From Lentisphaeria bacterium (GTDB lineage Bacteria; Verrucomicrobiota; Lentisphaeria; Victivallales; UBA1829), in the NCBI GenBank assembly GCA_017541665.1, contig JAFXYP010000071.1, forward strand, positions 1-59,676: DNA of 59,676 nucleotides, read 5' to 3'. The notes below the pieces were generated by a model that saw nothing but the letters and a program-made list of their open reading frames with translations, did not search any database and was not told the origin of the DNA. Position numbers and translations under genes: made by a program. Shown in pieces: positions 8,511 through 17,630 of the stretch. Positions within the stretch are counted from its first letter, which is position 1. Every line of letters begins with the position of its first letter.

Positions 8511-9506
8511 ATGATCGACCCTGAAGATCCCGCAGCAAAAAACGAACAGGAACTGAATCTCTTTTCCGATCCGCCCCGCCCCGGGGAGACGTCCGCCGGG
8601 CCCGAGTCCCCTGCTGCCGCAGTCCCGGAAGAAGCGGGGGAAACGCCTCCGGTTGAACTGCCCGCGCAGGAATCGCCGGCGGAAACGTCCGTGCAGGAAA
8701 CAACCGTGGAACCGGTTCCGGCGGACGCAAATCCGGCGGATGCTCCGGTGATCGCGCCGCCTCCGCCCCGCAAACAGCCCGCCTCCCTGCGGCCCGGCAT
8801 CGTTTCTCCACGCCCCGGTCGGGCTGCGTTCCCGCCGTCCGCCCCCGCTGCGGATTTGCGAACCCGCAAGCCGCTTCCGCAGCCGCTTCAGCCGGGCCAG
8901 TCGCTGGGGCAGATGCTGACGGCCATCCGCAATGCGCGCGGGCTGCCCCTGGAGGAAGTCGCGCTCGCCACACGCATCCGCATGGAATACCTCATCGAAC
9001 TGGAAGCGGACGAGCTTCTGAAGAGGCTCCCGCCCGTCTACATCTCCGCCTATGTCCGCAAGCTCATCGAAGTCTATGACCTCTCCGATGCGGACAGCGG
9101 TATCCTGATGGAAAAGATGCACGGGGAAACGCCTCAGGACAACGAGGAGCTCCCGGAGAAGCTCATCGAATCCGTGAACGAGGGCGCGCTCGTCAACGAG
9201 GGGGAAAACAAACGTATCCGCAACATCACGTTTATTTTCTTCGGCGTCATCGGCCTTGTCGCCGCGGCGCTCGTCTGGCTGATCATCCTCGTGATCGTCA
9301 ATCACGTCAAGACTTCGAAACCCGTTCCGGGTCCGGGACAGGAGCCCGGCTCCGTTGTTTCCGGCGCCGTCCAGCCGGCGGAGGAACCTGTCTTCCAGAC
9401 CGTCCACATGGAGGAATCGGAGCTGGATGCCCTGATCGTTCCGGAAACGCCGTCCATCTCCGTCCTGAAGATGAGCAAGGCGCCCGGCGTCCGCGAGTCG
9501 TTGTGA
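8511..9506 (+). CDS. RodZ-like membrane protein with cytoplasmic helix-turn-helix
   Basis: 331 residues. An acidic, Pro/Ala/Glu-rich N-terminus (1 to about 125) precedes a RodZ-type HTH domain (about 130-195: LGQMLTAIRNARGLPLEEV, then IRMEYLIELEADE and YISAYVRKLIEVY), which in RodZ binds MreB rather than DNA. One membrane helix follows at about 240-263 (FIFFGVIGLVAAALVWLIIL). The short periplasmic tail lacks the DUF4115 beta domain of E. coli RodZ. It starts 11 bases after ftsK, so the two are probably co-transcribed, which fits a role in cell shape or division. The transcript ends at the hairpin 9541-9580. Confidence 0.8.
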   Translation: MIDPEDPAAKNEQELNLFSDPPRPGETSAGPESPAAAVPEEAGETPPVELPAQESPAETSVQETTVEPVPADANPADAPVIAPPPPRKQPASLRPGIVSPRPGRAAFPPSAPAADLRTRKPLPQPLQPGQSLGQMLTAIRNARGLPLEEVALATRIRMEYLIELEADELLKRLPPVYISAYVRKLIEVYDLSDADSGILMEKMHGETPQDNEELPEKLIESVNEGALVNEGENKRIRNITFIFFGVIGLVAAALVWLIILVIVNHVKTSKPVPGPGQEPGSVVSGAVQPAEEPVFQTVHMEESELDALIVPETPSISVLKMSKAPGVRESL

Positions 9507-9540
9507 CGGCGCCCGCGGAAGTCATTTTCGAGACGCGGAA

Positions 9541-9580
9541 AAACATGCCCGGCCTTGTTCGAGACCGGGCATGTTTGTTT
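9541..9580. terminator. bidirectional intrinsic terminator
   Basis: Perfect 12-base stem AAACATGCCCGG (9541-9552) / CCGGGCATGTTT (9565-9576), with T-rich tracts on both sides. It lies between the convergent RodZ-like gene and the coiled-coil protein gene. Confidence 0.85.
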
Positions 9581-9604
9581 TGAAAGGAACAGGAGATTGC
9601 TCGG

Positions 9605-10318
9605 TTATTGTTTTTCGAGCAATGCGTCGAGCGTCCTCTGCGCTGCTTCCAGCTTCAGCTGCAGGTCGATCACGTTCTGCGCCAGGTTGTCGCGCTTCCC
9701 GCCCAGGGTGTCCACTTCCTTCATGAGCTTGTTCCTGACAGCCGAGTTCAGTTCGCCGCTCCTGATGCGTTCGCCGTAGCCCCAGGGAGATTCGATGCAG
9801 ACCTGCTTGGAGCCGATGGAGGACATGCCCAGCGTGCTACGGTCCTGATCGATGTCTTTTTCGGCCGTGTCAAGGCGTTTCTTCGCCTCTTCGAGCTGAA
9901 GCTCGAGTTTGCGAACCGTCTGCTGCTGGGCACTGATCCGTCTGTCCTTGTAGTGCTTGTCCTCGTCGGCCTTGCGCTTTGTTTCCTTTCCTTTCCGCGC
10001 GGCTTCCTCTATTTCACGGATCTTCCGCTGTTCTTTCAGCTTGTTTTCGTAGCGCGCGGACTTGATCGCGTCATAGCCGAATTTCTGCTGGTATTCGAGC
10101 GGCATGTCGGAGAAGGGGATGAACATGCATCCGTCCTTGAAGGCAAGCGTGATCCCGTTCGGTTTCTTGTCCAGGATGTAGGCGTCCTGCAGGACCTTGC
10201 CGCTCCTGAGCGTAACGGTCTGTGTCTTTTTACCGTCATTTCCGGTATCCGCCGCGAACGCCGCGCCGACAGAGAGGGCGACCGACGCCATCATTGCAAA
10301 GGTGGTAAGCTTCATCAT
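9605..10318 (-). CDS. secreted coiled-coil protein, function unknown
   Basis: 237 residues. A Sec signal peptide ends near Ala22 (SVGAAFA-AD). Residues about 30-85 form a small conserved-looking domain (TLRSGKVLQDAYILDKKPNG, then GCMFIPFSDMPLEYQQKFGYD), a type I associate with Verrucomicrobiota/Lentisphaeria envelope proteins. The rest is a charged alpha-helical coiled coil (about 90-235; KLELQLEEAKKRLDTAEKDI and similar heptads). Its start overlaps the stop of the upstream lipoprotein gene by four bases (ATGA, 10315-10318), so the two are translationally coupled and probably act together in the periplasm. Confidence 0.8.
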   Translation of the reverse strand: MMKLTTFAMMASVALSVGAAFAADTGNDGKKTQTVTLRSGKVLQDAYILDKKPNGITLAFKDGCMFIPFSDMPLEYQQKFGYDAIKSARYENKLKEQRKIREIEEAARKGKETKRKADEDKHYKDRRISAQQQTVRKLELQLEEAKKRLDTAEKDIDQDRSTLGMSSIGSKQVCIESPWGYGERIRSGELNSAVRNKLMKEVDTLGGKRDNLAQNVIDLQLKLEAAQRTLDALLEKQ

Positions 10319-11049
10319 TTGCCTCCTTCCAGGGCGCTCAGTTTTTCAGGTTTCCGGAACACGTAGGGCGGAATGTCGGGATTTGCTTCGAACGAGAGCA
10401 GTGTGATCTTCGAGGCTCCGTCCGGCGAGAAGCGGAACATTATCGAGGGGAGGGTGACGTCGCCGTAAGTGCGGTACTCGAAATACTGCATCGTATGGAC
10501 GCCGTCTTCCCTGGTGACCTCGCACCGGCGGAGCAGGTCGGATTTCTTTCCGAACCAGAGCTTGACCGTGGCATCCGGGTGGCGGCGGAAGTTCGCGGTG
10601 ATCACATAGCATTCCTCGCCGCAGGCGTCCTCGGTCCCCTCCAGAAGCTCCGCATTGCCGAAAATGTCCTGGAAGTTCACGTTGAACGGGATCGTCTGGA
10701 GCAGGGAGGCGATCATTTCTCCGATGTCCTCCGCCGTCATGTCGAACACGTCCCCGCGCACGTACATCCAGCCGGATGAGCCGTTCAGGCAGAACACCGT
10801 GGAGCGTTCGTCGTCCAGCACGTCGATGCGAACATGGTTCGGTGCCTGGTAGCGGATGGTAGCGGATTTCCCCTCCCCGAATTCATACGAGAATTCTGCA
10901 GTATCGATGTCGGACGCCGCACCGTCCGTCGCGATGGCGTCTTCTGCGTTGTCGAACACGCTGTCCGTCGTTGCGCGGAAGAGACCGCATGCCGACAGGA
11001 ACATGCCGGCCACGGCGGCGAGCGCGATGCAGCAGATCTGCTGTTTCAT
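10315..11049 (-). CDS. LolA-like outer-membrane lipoprotein
   Basis: 244 residues, counted from the ATG at 11049, which gives a clean lipoprotein signal (MKQQICCIALAAVAGMFLSAC, lipobox LSAC). The mature part is a likely half-barrel: a charged strand SATIRYQAPNHVRIDVLDD, WMYVRGDVFDMT, then CYVITANFRRHPDATVKLWFG and a YFEYRTYGDVTLPS strand. These resemble the LolA / lipoprotein-sorting and DUF4292 folds that bind lipid or lipoprotein. An upstream in-frame ATG at 11103 would add 18 residues ahead of the signal peptide and is rejected. First gene of a two-gene unit with the coiled-coil protein; promoter at 11143-11170. Confidence 0.75.
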   Translation of the reverse strand: MKQQICCIALAAVAGMFLSACGLFRATTDSVFDNAEDAIATDGAASDIDTAEFSYEFGEGKSATIRYQAPNHVRIDVLDDERSTVFCLNGSSGWMYVRGDVFDMTAEDIGEMIASLLQTIPFNVNFQDIFGNAELLEGTEDACGEECYVITANFRRHPDATVKLWFGKKSDLLRRCEVTREDGVHTMQYFEYRTYGDVTLPSIMFRFSPDGASKITLLSFEANPDIPPYVFRKPEKLSALEGGK

Positions 11050-11142
11050 CGTTATCTCCTGATTTGTAGGTTGTTCCGTGTGTCCGTCCGAAGAAGGAAG
11101 CAATGTCCGGAACCTGATTGGCGAAAAAAAGTTCGTTTCAAT

Positions 11143-11170
11143 AATATAACATGATAAAAAACCATGTCAA
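11143..11170 (-). promoter_or_regulatory. strong sigma-70-like promoter for the LolA-like lipoprotein
   Basis: Minus-strand TTGACA (11165-11170), 16-base spacer, TATATT (11143-11148) preceded by TGT (extended -10). Leader about 85 bases. Confidence 0.75.
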
Positions 11171-11183
11171 GAGAAGAAAGGAA

Positions 11184-11220
11184 AAAACACGGAGCGGCTG
11201 TGCGCCATTCCGCACAGCCG
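11184..11220 (-). terminator. intrinsic terminator after the thioredoxin-fold gene
   Basis: Perfect ten-base stem CGGCTGTGCG (11195-11204) / CGCACAGCCG (11211-11220), followed on the minus strand by a T-rich run (GTTTTTTCC). Confidence 0.85.
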
Positions 11221-11258
11221 CCTTCGCTTCGTTTCGGCGTTTTGCCCGACGGGATGCT

Positions 11259-11795
11259 TTATTCCGCCGGCTTGATCCCGGCGAGCTTGCACACCTGCTC
11301 GATGTATGCCTTTTTGTCCGGGGCGCCGGGGATCATCCCGAGGATCATCTTGCCGTCGGAAGCCAGGATGACGGTGCAGGGATAGACGGCCGGGACGCTG
11401 AGCGACTTCCGAAGGGACTGATTTGCAGAGACTTGCTCTTCCGGTGCATCGGCATTCACGAAGTGCTGGATGTACAGCCCGACCACGGCGGGCTTAATGG
11501 CGGAGGAATATTCCCTGGAGCGGAGCACAGAGGATTCGAACGATTTGCTGGCACGGCTCCAGTCCGGGCCGATGAACAGGATCAGAATGGGCTTGTCCTC
11601 TTTCGCCGCCTCGGCGCGGGCATCCTTCAATCGGAGATGCCAGCCGGTCCCGGCGTTTTTTGCATCGGGGAGGACCCACCCGGAGTCGTCGGTCTTCGGC
11701 GCGGGATCCGCGGCATGCAGTCCGGCGGGCGGCGCAAGCAGAACGGCGCAGCACACGAAAAAGAACAGAAAGAAACGGAAAGGTCCGGGTGTCAT
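11259..11795 (-). CDS. exported thioredoxin-fold protein lacking the CxxC motif
   Basis: 178 residues from the ATG at 11795, chosen because it starts a signal peptide (MTPGPFRFFLFFFVCCAVLL, cleavage after LHAA) and has a GGAG ribosome site. The fold is thioredoxin-like: EAAKEDKPILILFIGPDW, the alpha-helix SFESSVLRSREYS, strand AVVGLYIQHFV, and a YPCTVILASDGK strand-turn with the usual proline. The active-site position reads DWSRAS instead of WCxxC, so no disulfide chemistry is expected. It starts 17 bases after the hydrogenase-like gene and ends at the terminator 11184-11220, so it is the third gene of that transcript. Its role there is unknown. Confidence 0.75.
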   Translation of the reverse strand: MTPGPFRFFLFFFVCCAVLLAPPAGLHAADPAPKTDDSGWVLPDAKNAGTGWHLRLKDARAEAAKEDKPILILFIGPDWSRASKSFESSVLRSREYSSAIKPAVVGLYIQHFVNADAPEEQVSANQSLRKSLSVPAVYPCTVILASDGKMILGMIPGAPDKKAYIEQVCKLAGIKPAE

Positions 11796-11812
11796 GGCGA
11801 ACTCCGAAAAGA

Positions 11813-13219
11813 TCAGTTTGGAATTGCGAGGGAACAGGGGCCGTTCTGGCAGCCGCCGCTGCATCCGAGCACTTCGATGAAGTTCGCGTGCGACCTGCCG
11901 AAAAGGAACAGGTGGAGCAGTTTCAGCGTCTGCGCGTTGATGCCGTCGATGAATTTCTCCTGGAGATCGAGTTCCGGTTCGGACTCGAGGGCGACTGCGA
12001 GCATGGCGCCTGTGGCGGCGCAGGTGCGCGAGAAATCGTGTTCCGACGCGTCCGGGTCGCGCGGGATGTAGTCCTGCGGCTCAAGTTCGACGCCGCCCAG
12101 CGCGATGAGGATGGCGCCGAGCTCCTCGACCGTGATCACGCGGTCCACGCCGGGGCAGGAAAGCGACTCATGGCGTTTGGCGATGCAGGGGCCGATGAAT
12201 ACGTTGACGGCGTCGGGGTAGAGTTCGCGCGCCTTCTGCCCGGCGAGCGCCATGGCGCTCGGAACGGATGAAAGATAGGGGCGCATAGCCGGAAGATGCC
12301 GCCGGACGAGTTCGACGAAGGCAGGACAGCTGGAGTCGGCGACGAGCTTGCCGCCGAGCTTCATTTTGCGGATGAATTCCTCTGCCGCCATGCTCGCGGC
12401 GGTCTCGGCCGCTTCGGCGACCTCGACGATCTCCGAAAAACCGATTTTCCGCAGGGATTTGAACAGCTTTTCCCGTCCGCCGGGGAACTGATGCAGCGTC
12501 GAGGGCGCGACGAGCGCGACTGCCTGACGTCCTTCGGTCAGAATCTTCAGCACGGGAACGAGCTCGGACCGCTGCATGACCGCACCGTACGGACAGGCGC
12601 GGAAACACTTGCCGCAGAACGTGCATTTTTTGAAGTCGATCTCGGCGAATCCCTGCTCGTTTTTGCGGATCGCGCCGACGGGGCAGGCGGCTTCGCACGG
12701 GATCGGAAAACGCTTGATGGCGTTGTAAAGGCAAACGTCGATGAGGCATTTGCCGCACTGGGCACAGGATTCCTGGTTGATGAATGCCTTGCCGCGCATG
12801 ATGTTGATGGCGTTGTTCGGGCAGACGTGGATGCAGGTCTGGGCGAAACAGTTGCGGCAGAGGCTCTGCACGACCTCGATCTTTGCGTCGGGACAACTGG
12901 AGCATGCCGCGCGGGAGATCGTGAGGGGCCGCTCGGGCCGCTCGGAATCGGCGGACACCAGGTCAAGGTATTCATGAGGGAAACGGCTGTCGTCCTGCTC
13001 GTCCTGCGCATCGAGGCCGAGAAGCGCCATGATGCGGCAGCGGATCACCTCGCGGTCGTGCGCCAGGCAGCAGTGAAGCGGCTTCGAGCCGGACGGCTTG
13101 ACGTAGCAGGGGAGCTTGTCGATCGTATCCTTGAGCGTGCCATTCCGGAATTCGCAGGCCAGCCGGATCATGAGCTCGCGGCGCTGACGTTCGGGGCTGT
13201 TGGAATATTCCATGGTCAT
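11813..13219 (-). CDS. [FeFe]-hydrogenase-like iron-sulfur protein (sensor type)
   Basis: 468 residues. The N-terminal half is ferredoxin-like with many Cys: C106/C109, C121-x2-C124-x4-C129-x3-C133, C152-x2-C155-x2-C158-x4-C163, C175/C179 and C199-x2-C202-x2-C205-x3-C209, enough for three or more [4Fe-4S] clusters. The C-terminal half has the three H-cluster motifs: L1 DSSCPAF (Cys298), L2 GPCIAKRHE (Cys345), L3 EVLGCSGGCQNG (Cys453, Cys457). All four cluster ligands are present, but the proton-relay Cys next to the L1 ligand is Ser297. That is expected for sensory or low-turnover groups rather than fast H2 producers. It overlaps the upstream [2Fe-2S] gene by four bases. No maturase genes (hydE/F/G) lie in this window. 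Confidence 0.85.
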   Translation of the reverse strand: MTMEYSNSPERQRRELMIRLACEFRNGTLKDTIDKLPCYVKPSGSKPLHCCLAHDREVIRCRIMALLGLDAQDEQDDSRFPHEYLDLVSADSERPERPLTISRAACSSCPDAKIEVVQSLCRNCFAQTCIHVCPNNAINIMRGKAFINQESCAQCGKCLIDVCLYNAIKRFPIPCEAACPVGAIRKNEQGFAEIDFKKCTFCGKCFRACPYGAVMQRSELVPVLKILTEGRQAVALVAPSTLHQFPGGREKLFKSLRKIGFSEIVEVAEAAETAASMAAEEFIRKMKLGGKLVADSSCPAFVELVRRHLPAMRPYLSSVPSAMALAGQKARELYPDAVNVFIGPCIAKRHESLSCPGVDRVITVEELGAILIALGGVELEPQDYIPRDPDASEHDFSRTCAATGAMLAVALESEPELDLQEKFIDGINAQTLKLLHLFLFGRSHANFIEVLGCSGGCQNGPCSLAIPN

Positions 13220-13488
13220 GCCTCCTGCCGGTTCATGATTTCGGTGATGGCCGCGCAGACGGACTCCAGCGTGGCGTTCTGGATGAGCTGGCCGTTAATG
13301 CGGGCGAACGGGGCTTTCGCAAGATCCAGGCATCCGCAGTCCACGGGACACGGCGACACCATCAGTTCAATGTGCGGGAGCCATTTCTCGGGCAGATGCG
13401 CCCCGATATTCAGGATACGGGCGTTTCCCAGCATGTAGCATGTCATGCCGCAGAAAATCTCCACTTCGATCTTTGTGTCGTCGCTCAT
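13216..13488 (-). CDS. thioredoxin-like [2Fe-2S] ferredoxin-type small protein
   Basis: 90 residues. Five cysteines: C13-GMT-C17 near the N-terminus and C47-PVD-C51-G-C53, followed by APFARINGQLI. This resembles the C-terminal [2Fe-2S] domain of NuoE/HndA-type electron carriers (CxxxxC ... CxxxC with a following hydrophobic strand and NG turn). I chose the ATG at 13488 (AGGAAC ribosome site); longer upstream frames run into low-complexity sequence beyond the promoter. The stop overlaps the next start (ATGA 13216-13219), so it is made together with the hydrogenase-like protein and probably exchanges electrons with it. Confidence 0.75.
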   Translation of the reverse strand: MSDDTKIEVEIFCGMTCYMLGNARILNIGAHLPEKWLPHIELMVSPCPVDCGCLDLAKAPFARINGQLIQNATLESVCAAITEIMNRQEA

Positions 13489-13577
13489 GATTGCAGTTCC
13501 TTTTCTCCGCGGGCCGGGCCGGAAATGGCGCAGGCGGTTCGGGTGACCTGTCCGTGTGAGAGAATAGCCGATACAGG

Positions 13578-13605
13578 AAAATACACGCTTTTTCCGTGTT
13601 TTCAA
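13578..13605 (-). promoter_or_regulatory. promoter of the hydrogenase-like operon
   Basis: Minus-strand TTGAAA (13600-13605), 16-base spacer, TATTTT (13578-13583). Leader about 80 bases. Confidence 0.6.
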
Positions 13606-14105
13606 CCGCTGAAAAGCTAAAAAAGGTAGAAAAGTCGAAAAAATGCAAAAAAATCCATCAAAAAAGTTTGTTTCCCGTTTTTTCGGACGGATGGAGAAGC
13701 CCGAAAACACGAAAAAACAGACATGGAACAGGGGTTCGGATGTTTCTCGAAAAACGGCGAACACTTCTTGGAGGAAAGGATCGCGGATTTGCGGAGTTCG
13801 GTTGGTTATTCCGGGTTTCTGTCGCGGGCGCCGAATTTATGGGGTTTCCGTTCCTTCTTTTCTTCGTTTTCTTCCTCAGGTCCCGATCGGTCGGATCAGG
13901 ATTTGACGGAACCATGCATGCGGCTCGCTCCTGCATCGCATATGCAGGCGGGGCGCGCGACCGATCTTTCGTTCCAGGCGCAAGGAGAACGCTCCGGGAA
14001 CGGGTCGGATACCGTTTCATAAGCGCCGTGGAATCGGCACAATCTCTTTTTCTGTCGGGAGGAAGGGAAAAGGACCGGAAAGGGGGGGTTCCAAAAGGAA
14101 ACGGC
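13606..14105. other. 500-base gap between divergent transcripts, no gene recognised
   Basis: Open frames exist on both strands but their translations are low-complexity Arg/Ser/Pro-rich or Lys-rich, have no ribosome site and look like chance. I see one small hairpin, CCTGCAT (13932-13938) / ATGCAGG (13944-13950), and no known RNA. Confidence 0.4.
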
Positions 14106-14134
14106 TTGAAAAACCTGTTCACCGGATGTATTGT
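14106..14134 (+). promoter_or_regulatory. candidate promoter for the uracil-DNA glycosylase gene
   Basis: TTGAAA (14106-14111), 17-base spacer, TATTGT (14129-14134). Leader about 45 bases to the start at 14188. Confidence 0.5.
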
Positions 14135-14187
14135 ATAAAACAAAATGCAACCCCCCGGACCGTTCGGACGGAAGAGGACAACTCCCC

Positions 14188-14973
<786 letters not shown>

Positions 14974-14994
14974 GCTTGAAGCGAAGGAGTCCGA

Positions 14995-16311
14995 ATGGGC
15001 CGTTACATCGTCAAACGCATCCTCTACTCCGTCTGGATCCTGCTCGGGATCATGGTCGTGACGTTCCTCCTGTTTCGGGTCTCCGCGGGCGATCCGACCG
15101 CCGTTCTGCTCGGAAAGAATCCGACTGCCGCGGACGTGGAGGCCATGCGTGACTCCATGGGCTGCGACAAACCCCTTTTCTTCGGCCTCTGGCGCATCAC
15201 GGAGCTGTATCCCGCCGCCGACTTCACCGGGGGGCGCACCGAGATCCCCGGCGTCACGCTGGTCGACGTCGCACCGGAGGACGCGGGACAGGACGGCCTG
15301 CATCTGCGTACCGGCAGCGTCGCCTTCAAACGCCAGTTCAACAATAAGGAAGCGAAAAACCGCATCGTCCTCTCCGGTTCGGGACGGTTCCGCGTGAACG
15401 GGCAGGATGTCGGGATTTCGCCCGGCGGGACCGAGATCGAACTGGCGGATGCGCCCGACGAACTCACCGTTGCCGGACTTGACGACGGCTGCATGCTGGT
15501 CCGCGCCGGATTCGAGCGGCCGAACCGCGCCTGGTACGATTCGCAGGCGCTGGACTCGCTGAAGGAGCTCGTGACGTTTTCGTCGCAGTTCCCGTACGTG
15601 TCGTTCTTCAATTTCGGTAATACGCTCCTCACGCACGAATCCATCCGCGGCAAGCTGTGGCGCGGCATGGCGCCGTCCCTGATGATCATGATCCCGATCT
15701 TTTTCGGCGAGCTCGTGCTCGGCATCGTGCTGGCGATGGTCTCCTGCGCGTTCCAGGACCGCATCCTGGACCGCGCGATCGTGGTGCTCTCGGTCGCCGG
15801 CATGAGCATCAGCTACCTCGTGCTCATCATCCTCGGGCAATGGTTTCTGGCGTACTACCTGAACCTCTTTCCCGTGTGGGGCTGGGACAGCCCGAAATGC
15901 GTGGTTCTGCCCGTCATCATCGGCATCGTGTCCGGCACGGGCAGCGGCGTGCGGTTCTACCGGACCGTTTTCCTCGACGAGATCCGCCGCGAGTACATCC
16001 GGACCGCCGCGGCGAAGGGCGCCTGCCCGATGCGCGTGTACGGCATCCATCTCCTGCGGAATGCCCTGGTGCCGATCATCACGCGCGCCTCGACCGTGCT
16101 GCCGTTCCTGTTTACGGGCAGCCTCCTGCTGGAGAGCTTCTTCGGGATTCCCGGGCTGGGCTACGAGGGCGTGAATGCCCTCAACAGCTCCGACCTCTCC
16201 ATGCTGAAGGCACTGGTCCTGCTCGGCGCGATCCTCTTCATCGTCATCAACCTGGTCACCGATGTGGCATATGCCTGGGTCGACCCGCGCGTCCGCGTGG
16301 ACCGCGACTGA
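14995..16311 (+). CDS. DppB/OppB-type ABC transporter permease with a periplasmic insert
   Basis: 438 residues, against about 300-340 for usual DppB proteins. TM1 is at about 9-30 (ILYSVWILLGIMVVTFLLF), followed by the family segment AGDPTAVLLG. Between TM1 and the remaining helices lies an additional domain of about 130 residues (about 65-185), predicted periplasmic and beta-rich (NRIVLSGSGRFRVNG, GTEIELADAPDELTVAG). The permease core resumes with five helices and the ABC-coupling loop EYIRTAAAKGA (the EAA motif). Ribosome site AAGGAG. The second permease, the ATPases and the binding protein are not beside it; the next gene is galactokinase with its own promoter. Substrate probably peptides or a related solute. 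Confidence 0.85.
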   Translation: MGRYIVKRILYSVWILLGIMVVTFLLFRVSAGDPTAVLLGKNPTAADVEAMRDSMGCDKPLFFGLWRITELYPAADFTGGRTEIPGVTLVDVAPEDAGQDGLHLRTGSVAFKRQFNNKEAKNRIVLSGSGRFRVNGQDVGISPGGTEIELADAPDELTVAGLDDGCMLVRAGFERPNRAWYDSQALDSLKELVTFSSQFPYVSFFNFGNTLLTHESIRGKLWRGMAPSLMIMIPIFFGELVLGIVLAMVSCAFQDRILDRAIVVLSVAGMSISYLVLIILGQWFLAYYLNLFPVWGWDSPKCVVLPVIIGIVSGTGSGVRFYRTVFLDEIRREYIRTAAAKGACPMRVYGIHLLRNALVPIITRASTVLPFLFTGSLLLESFFGIPGLGYEGVNALNSSDLSMLKALVLLGAILFIVINLVTDVAYAWVDPRVRVDRD

Positions 16312-16377
16312 GACCGCGGCCATGCCGGCGTGACCGGACCTTCCGCACGGAAATCCGGCGAAAAGTCAATTCCGCGC

Positions 16378-16406
16378 TTGACAATTCGGACGGCACGTGA
16401 TACTGT
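16378..16406 (+). promoter_or_regulatory. promoter of galK
   Basis: TTGACA (16378-16383), 17-base spacer, TACTGT (16401-16406). Leader about 50 bases. Confidence 0.6.
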
Positions 16407-16461
16407 ATCAGCGGAAACCGATCATCTGTCATATTCATTCCAACCGAAAGGAACCTCCCCC

Positions 16462-17610
16462 ATGAGCGCCAGTGTCCGCGAACAATTCATCGCCCGCTAC
16501 GGAAAGGAACCCGCAGTTTGCTCCTTCGCCCCCGGCCGCCTCGAAATCCTCGGCAACCACACCGACTACAACGAAGGCTTCGTGCTGAGCTGCGCCGTCG
16601 GCCAGCACACCTGTTTCGCCATGAGCCCGGCGGACGGCACGAGGTGCAACATCTGCGAACACGGCAAGGACCAGGAACTCGACCTGAACGACATCGACAC
16701 CCCGGTGAAGGGCGACTGGCGCAACTACATCAAGGGGCTGCTCGTCGACCTCAAACGTCGCGGCATCAAGTTCGGCGCATTTGACGCCGTCCTCGACAGC
16801 GAAGTCCCGCTCTCCGCCGGCATGAGCAGTTCCGCCGCCCTCGAAATGTCCTTCGCCTTCGCGCTGAAAACCATCTACGGCATCGAACTCCCGCTGGCCG
16901 ACTGGGCGCGCGTGGGGCAGGCGGTCGAAAACAAGTTCCTCGGGTTGAACAGCGGCCTGCTCGACCAGTTCAGCTCCCTCTTCGGCAAGAAGGACTCCTT
17001 CATCCTCTGCGACTTCCGCACGGTCGAAGTGCTGAAAAACGTCGGAATGCCGTCCGGGTACGTCTTCGTCGTGGCGAACTCCATGGTGAAGCACAACCTG
17101 GTCGACTCCGCCTACAACCAGCGCCGTGTGAGCTGCGAGAACGCCGCCGCCGCCATTCGGAAGACGCACCCCGAGATCAAGACGCTTCGCGACGTCTCCG
17201 GCGAGCTCCTTGAAGCCTGCAAGGGCGACATGGCGCACATCGACTACCTTCGCGCCAAGCATGTGGTCGGCGAAGACGAACGCGTCTTCCGCGCCGTGGA
17301 CTGCCTCGGGAAGGACGACATCGCCGGCTTCGGCAGGCTCCTCTACGAAAGCCATGAAAGCTCCCGCGTGAACTTCGAAAACAGCTGCCCCGAACTCGAC
17401 ATCCTCGTCGAACTCTCCAAGTCCATCCCAGGCTGCCTCGGCGCCCGCCTCTCCGGCGGCGGCTTCGGCGGCATCTCCATCCACCTGGTCGAGATCGACA
17501 AGGCCGAGACCTACGCCGAACGCCTCAAGACCGCCTACAAGTCCCAGACCGGGATCGACGCCGCCACGTTCATCTGCTCCATCGGCGACGGCGCGGGCGT
17601 CGAAGACTGA
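16462..17610 (+). CDS. galK: galactokinase
   Basis: 382 residues, a GHMP-family kinase that phosphorylates galactose at C1 for the Leloir pathway. The three family motifs are clear: the galactokinase signature GRLEILGNHTDYNEGFVL near the N-terminus (about 24-41), the phosphate loop SAGMSSSAALE (about 119-129), and LSGGGFGG in the C-terminal third. Length matches the family. The start at 16462 is preceded by AAAGGAAC and lies about 50 bases downstream of a good promoter; a longer in-frame extension to 16330 passes through that promoter and is rejected. The rhamnosidase-like gene begins 20 bases after the stop, so the two probably form a small plant- or mucin-sugar utilisation unit. No galT/galE is visible here. 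Confidence 0.95.
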   Translation: MSASVREQFIARYGKEPAVCSFAPGRLEILGNHTDYNEGFVLSCAVGQHTCFAMSPADGTRCNICEHGKDQELDLNDIDTPVKGDWRNYIKGLLVDLKRRGIKFGAFDAVLDSEVPLSAGMSSSAALEMSFAFALKTIYGIELPLADWARVGQAVENKFLGLNSGLLDQFSSLFGKKDSFILCDFRTVEVLKNVGMPSGYVFVVANSMVKHNLVDSAYNQRRVSCENAAAAIRKTHPEIKTLRDVSGELLEACKGDMAHIDYLRAKHVVGEDERVFRAVDCLGKDDIAGFGRLLYESHESSRVNFENSCPELDILVELSKSIPGCLGARLSGGGFGGISIHLVEIDKAETYAERLKTAYKSQTGIDAATFICSIGDGAGVED

Positions 17611-17630
17611 GACGTCCCCGCGGTTCGGCC

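Noticed and set aside
13596..14143. Open frames of 160-180 codons on both strands in the 500-base gap
   Set aside because: Low complexity, no ribosome site, and they overlap promoters of the flanking transcripts.
16330..16461. N-terminal extension of galactokinase by 44 codons
   Set aside because: The extension covers the promoter boxes and lacks a ribosome site; the ATG at 16462 starts just before the family signature.
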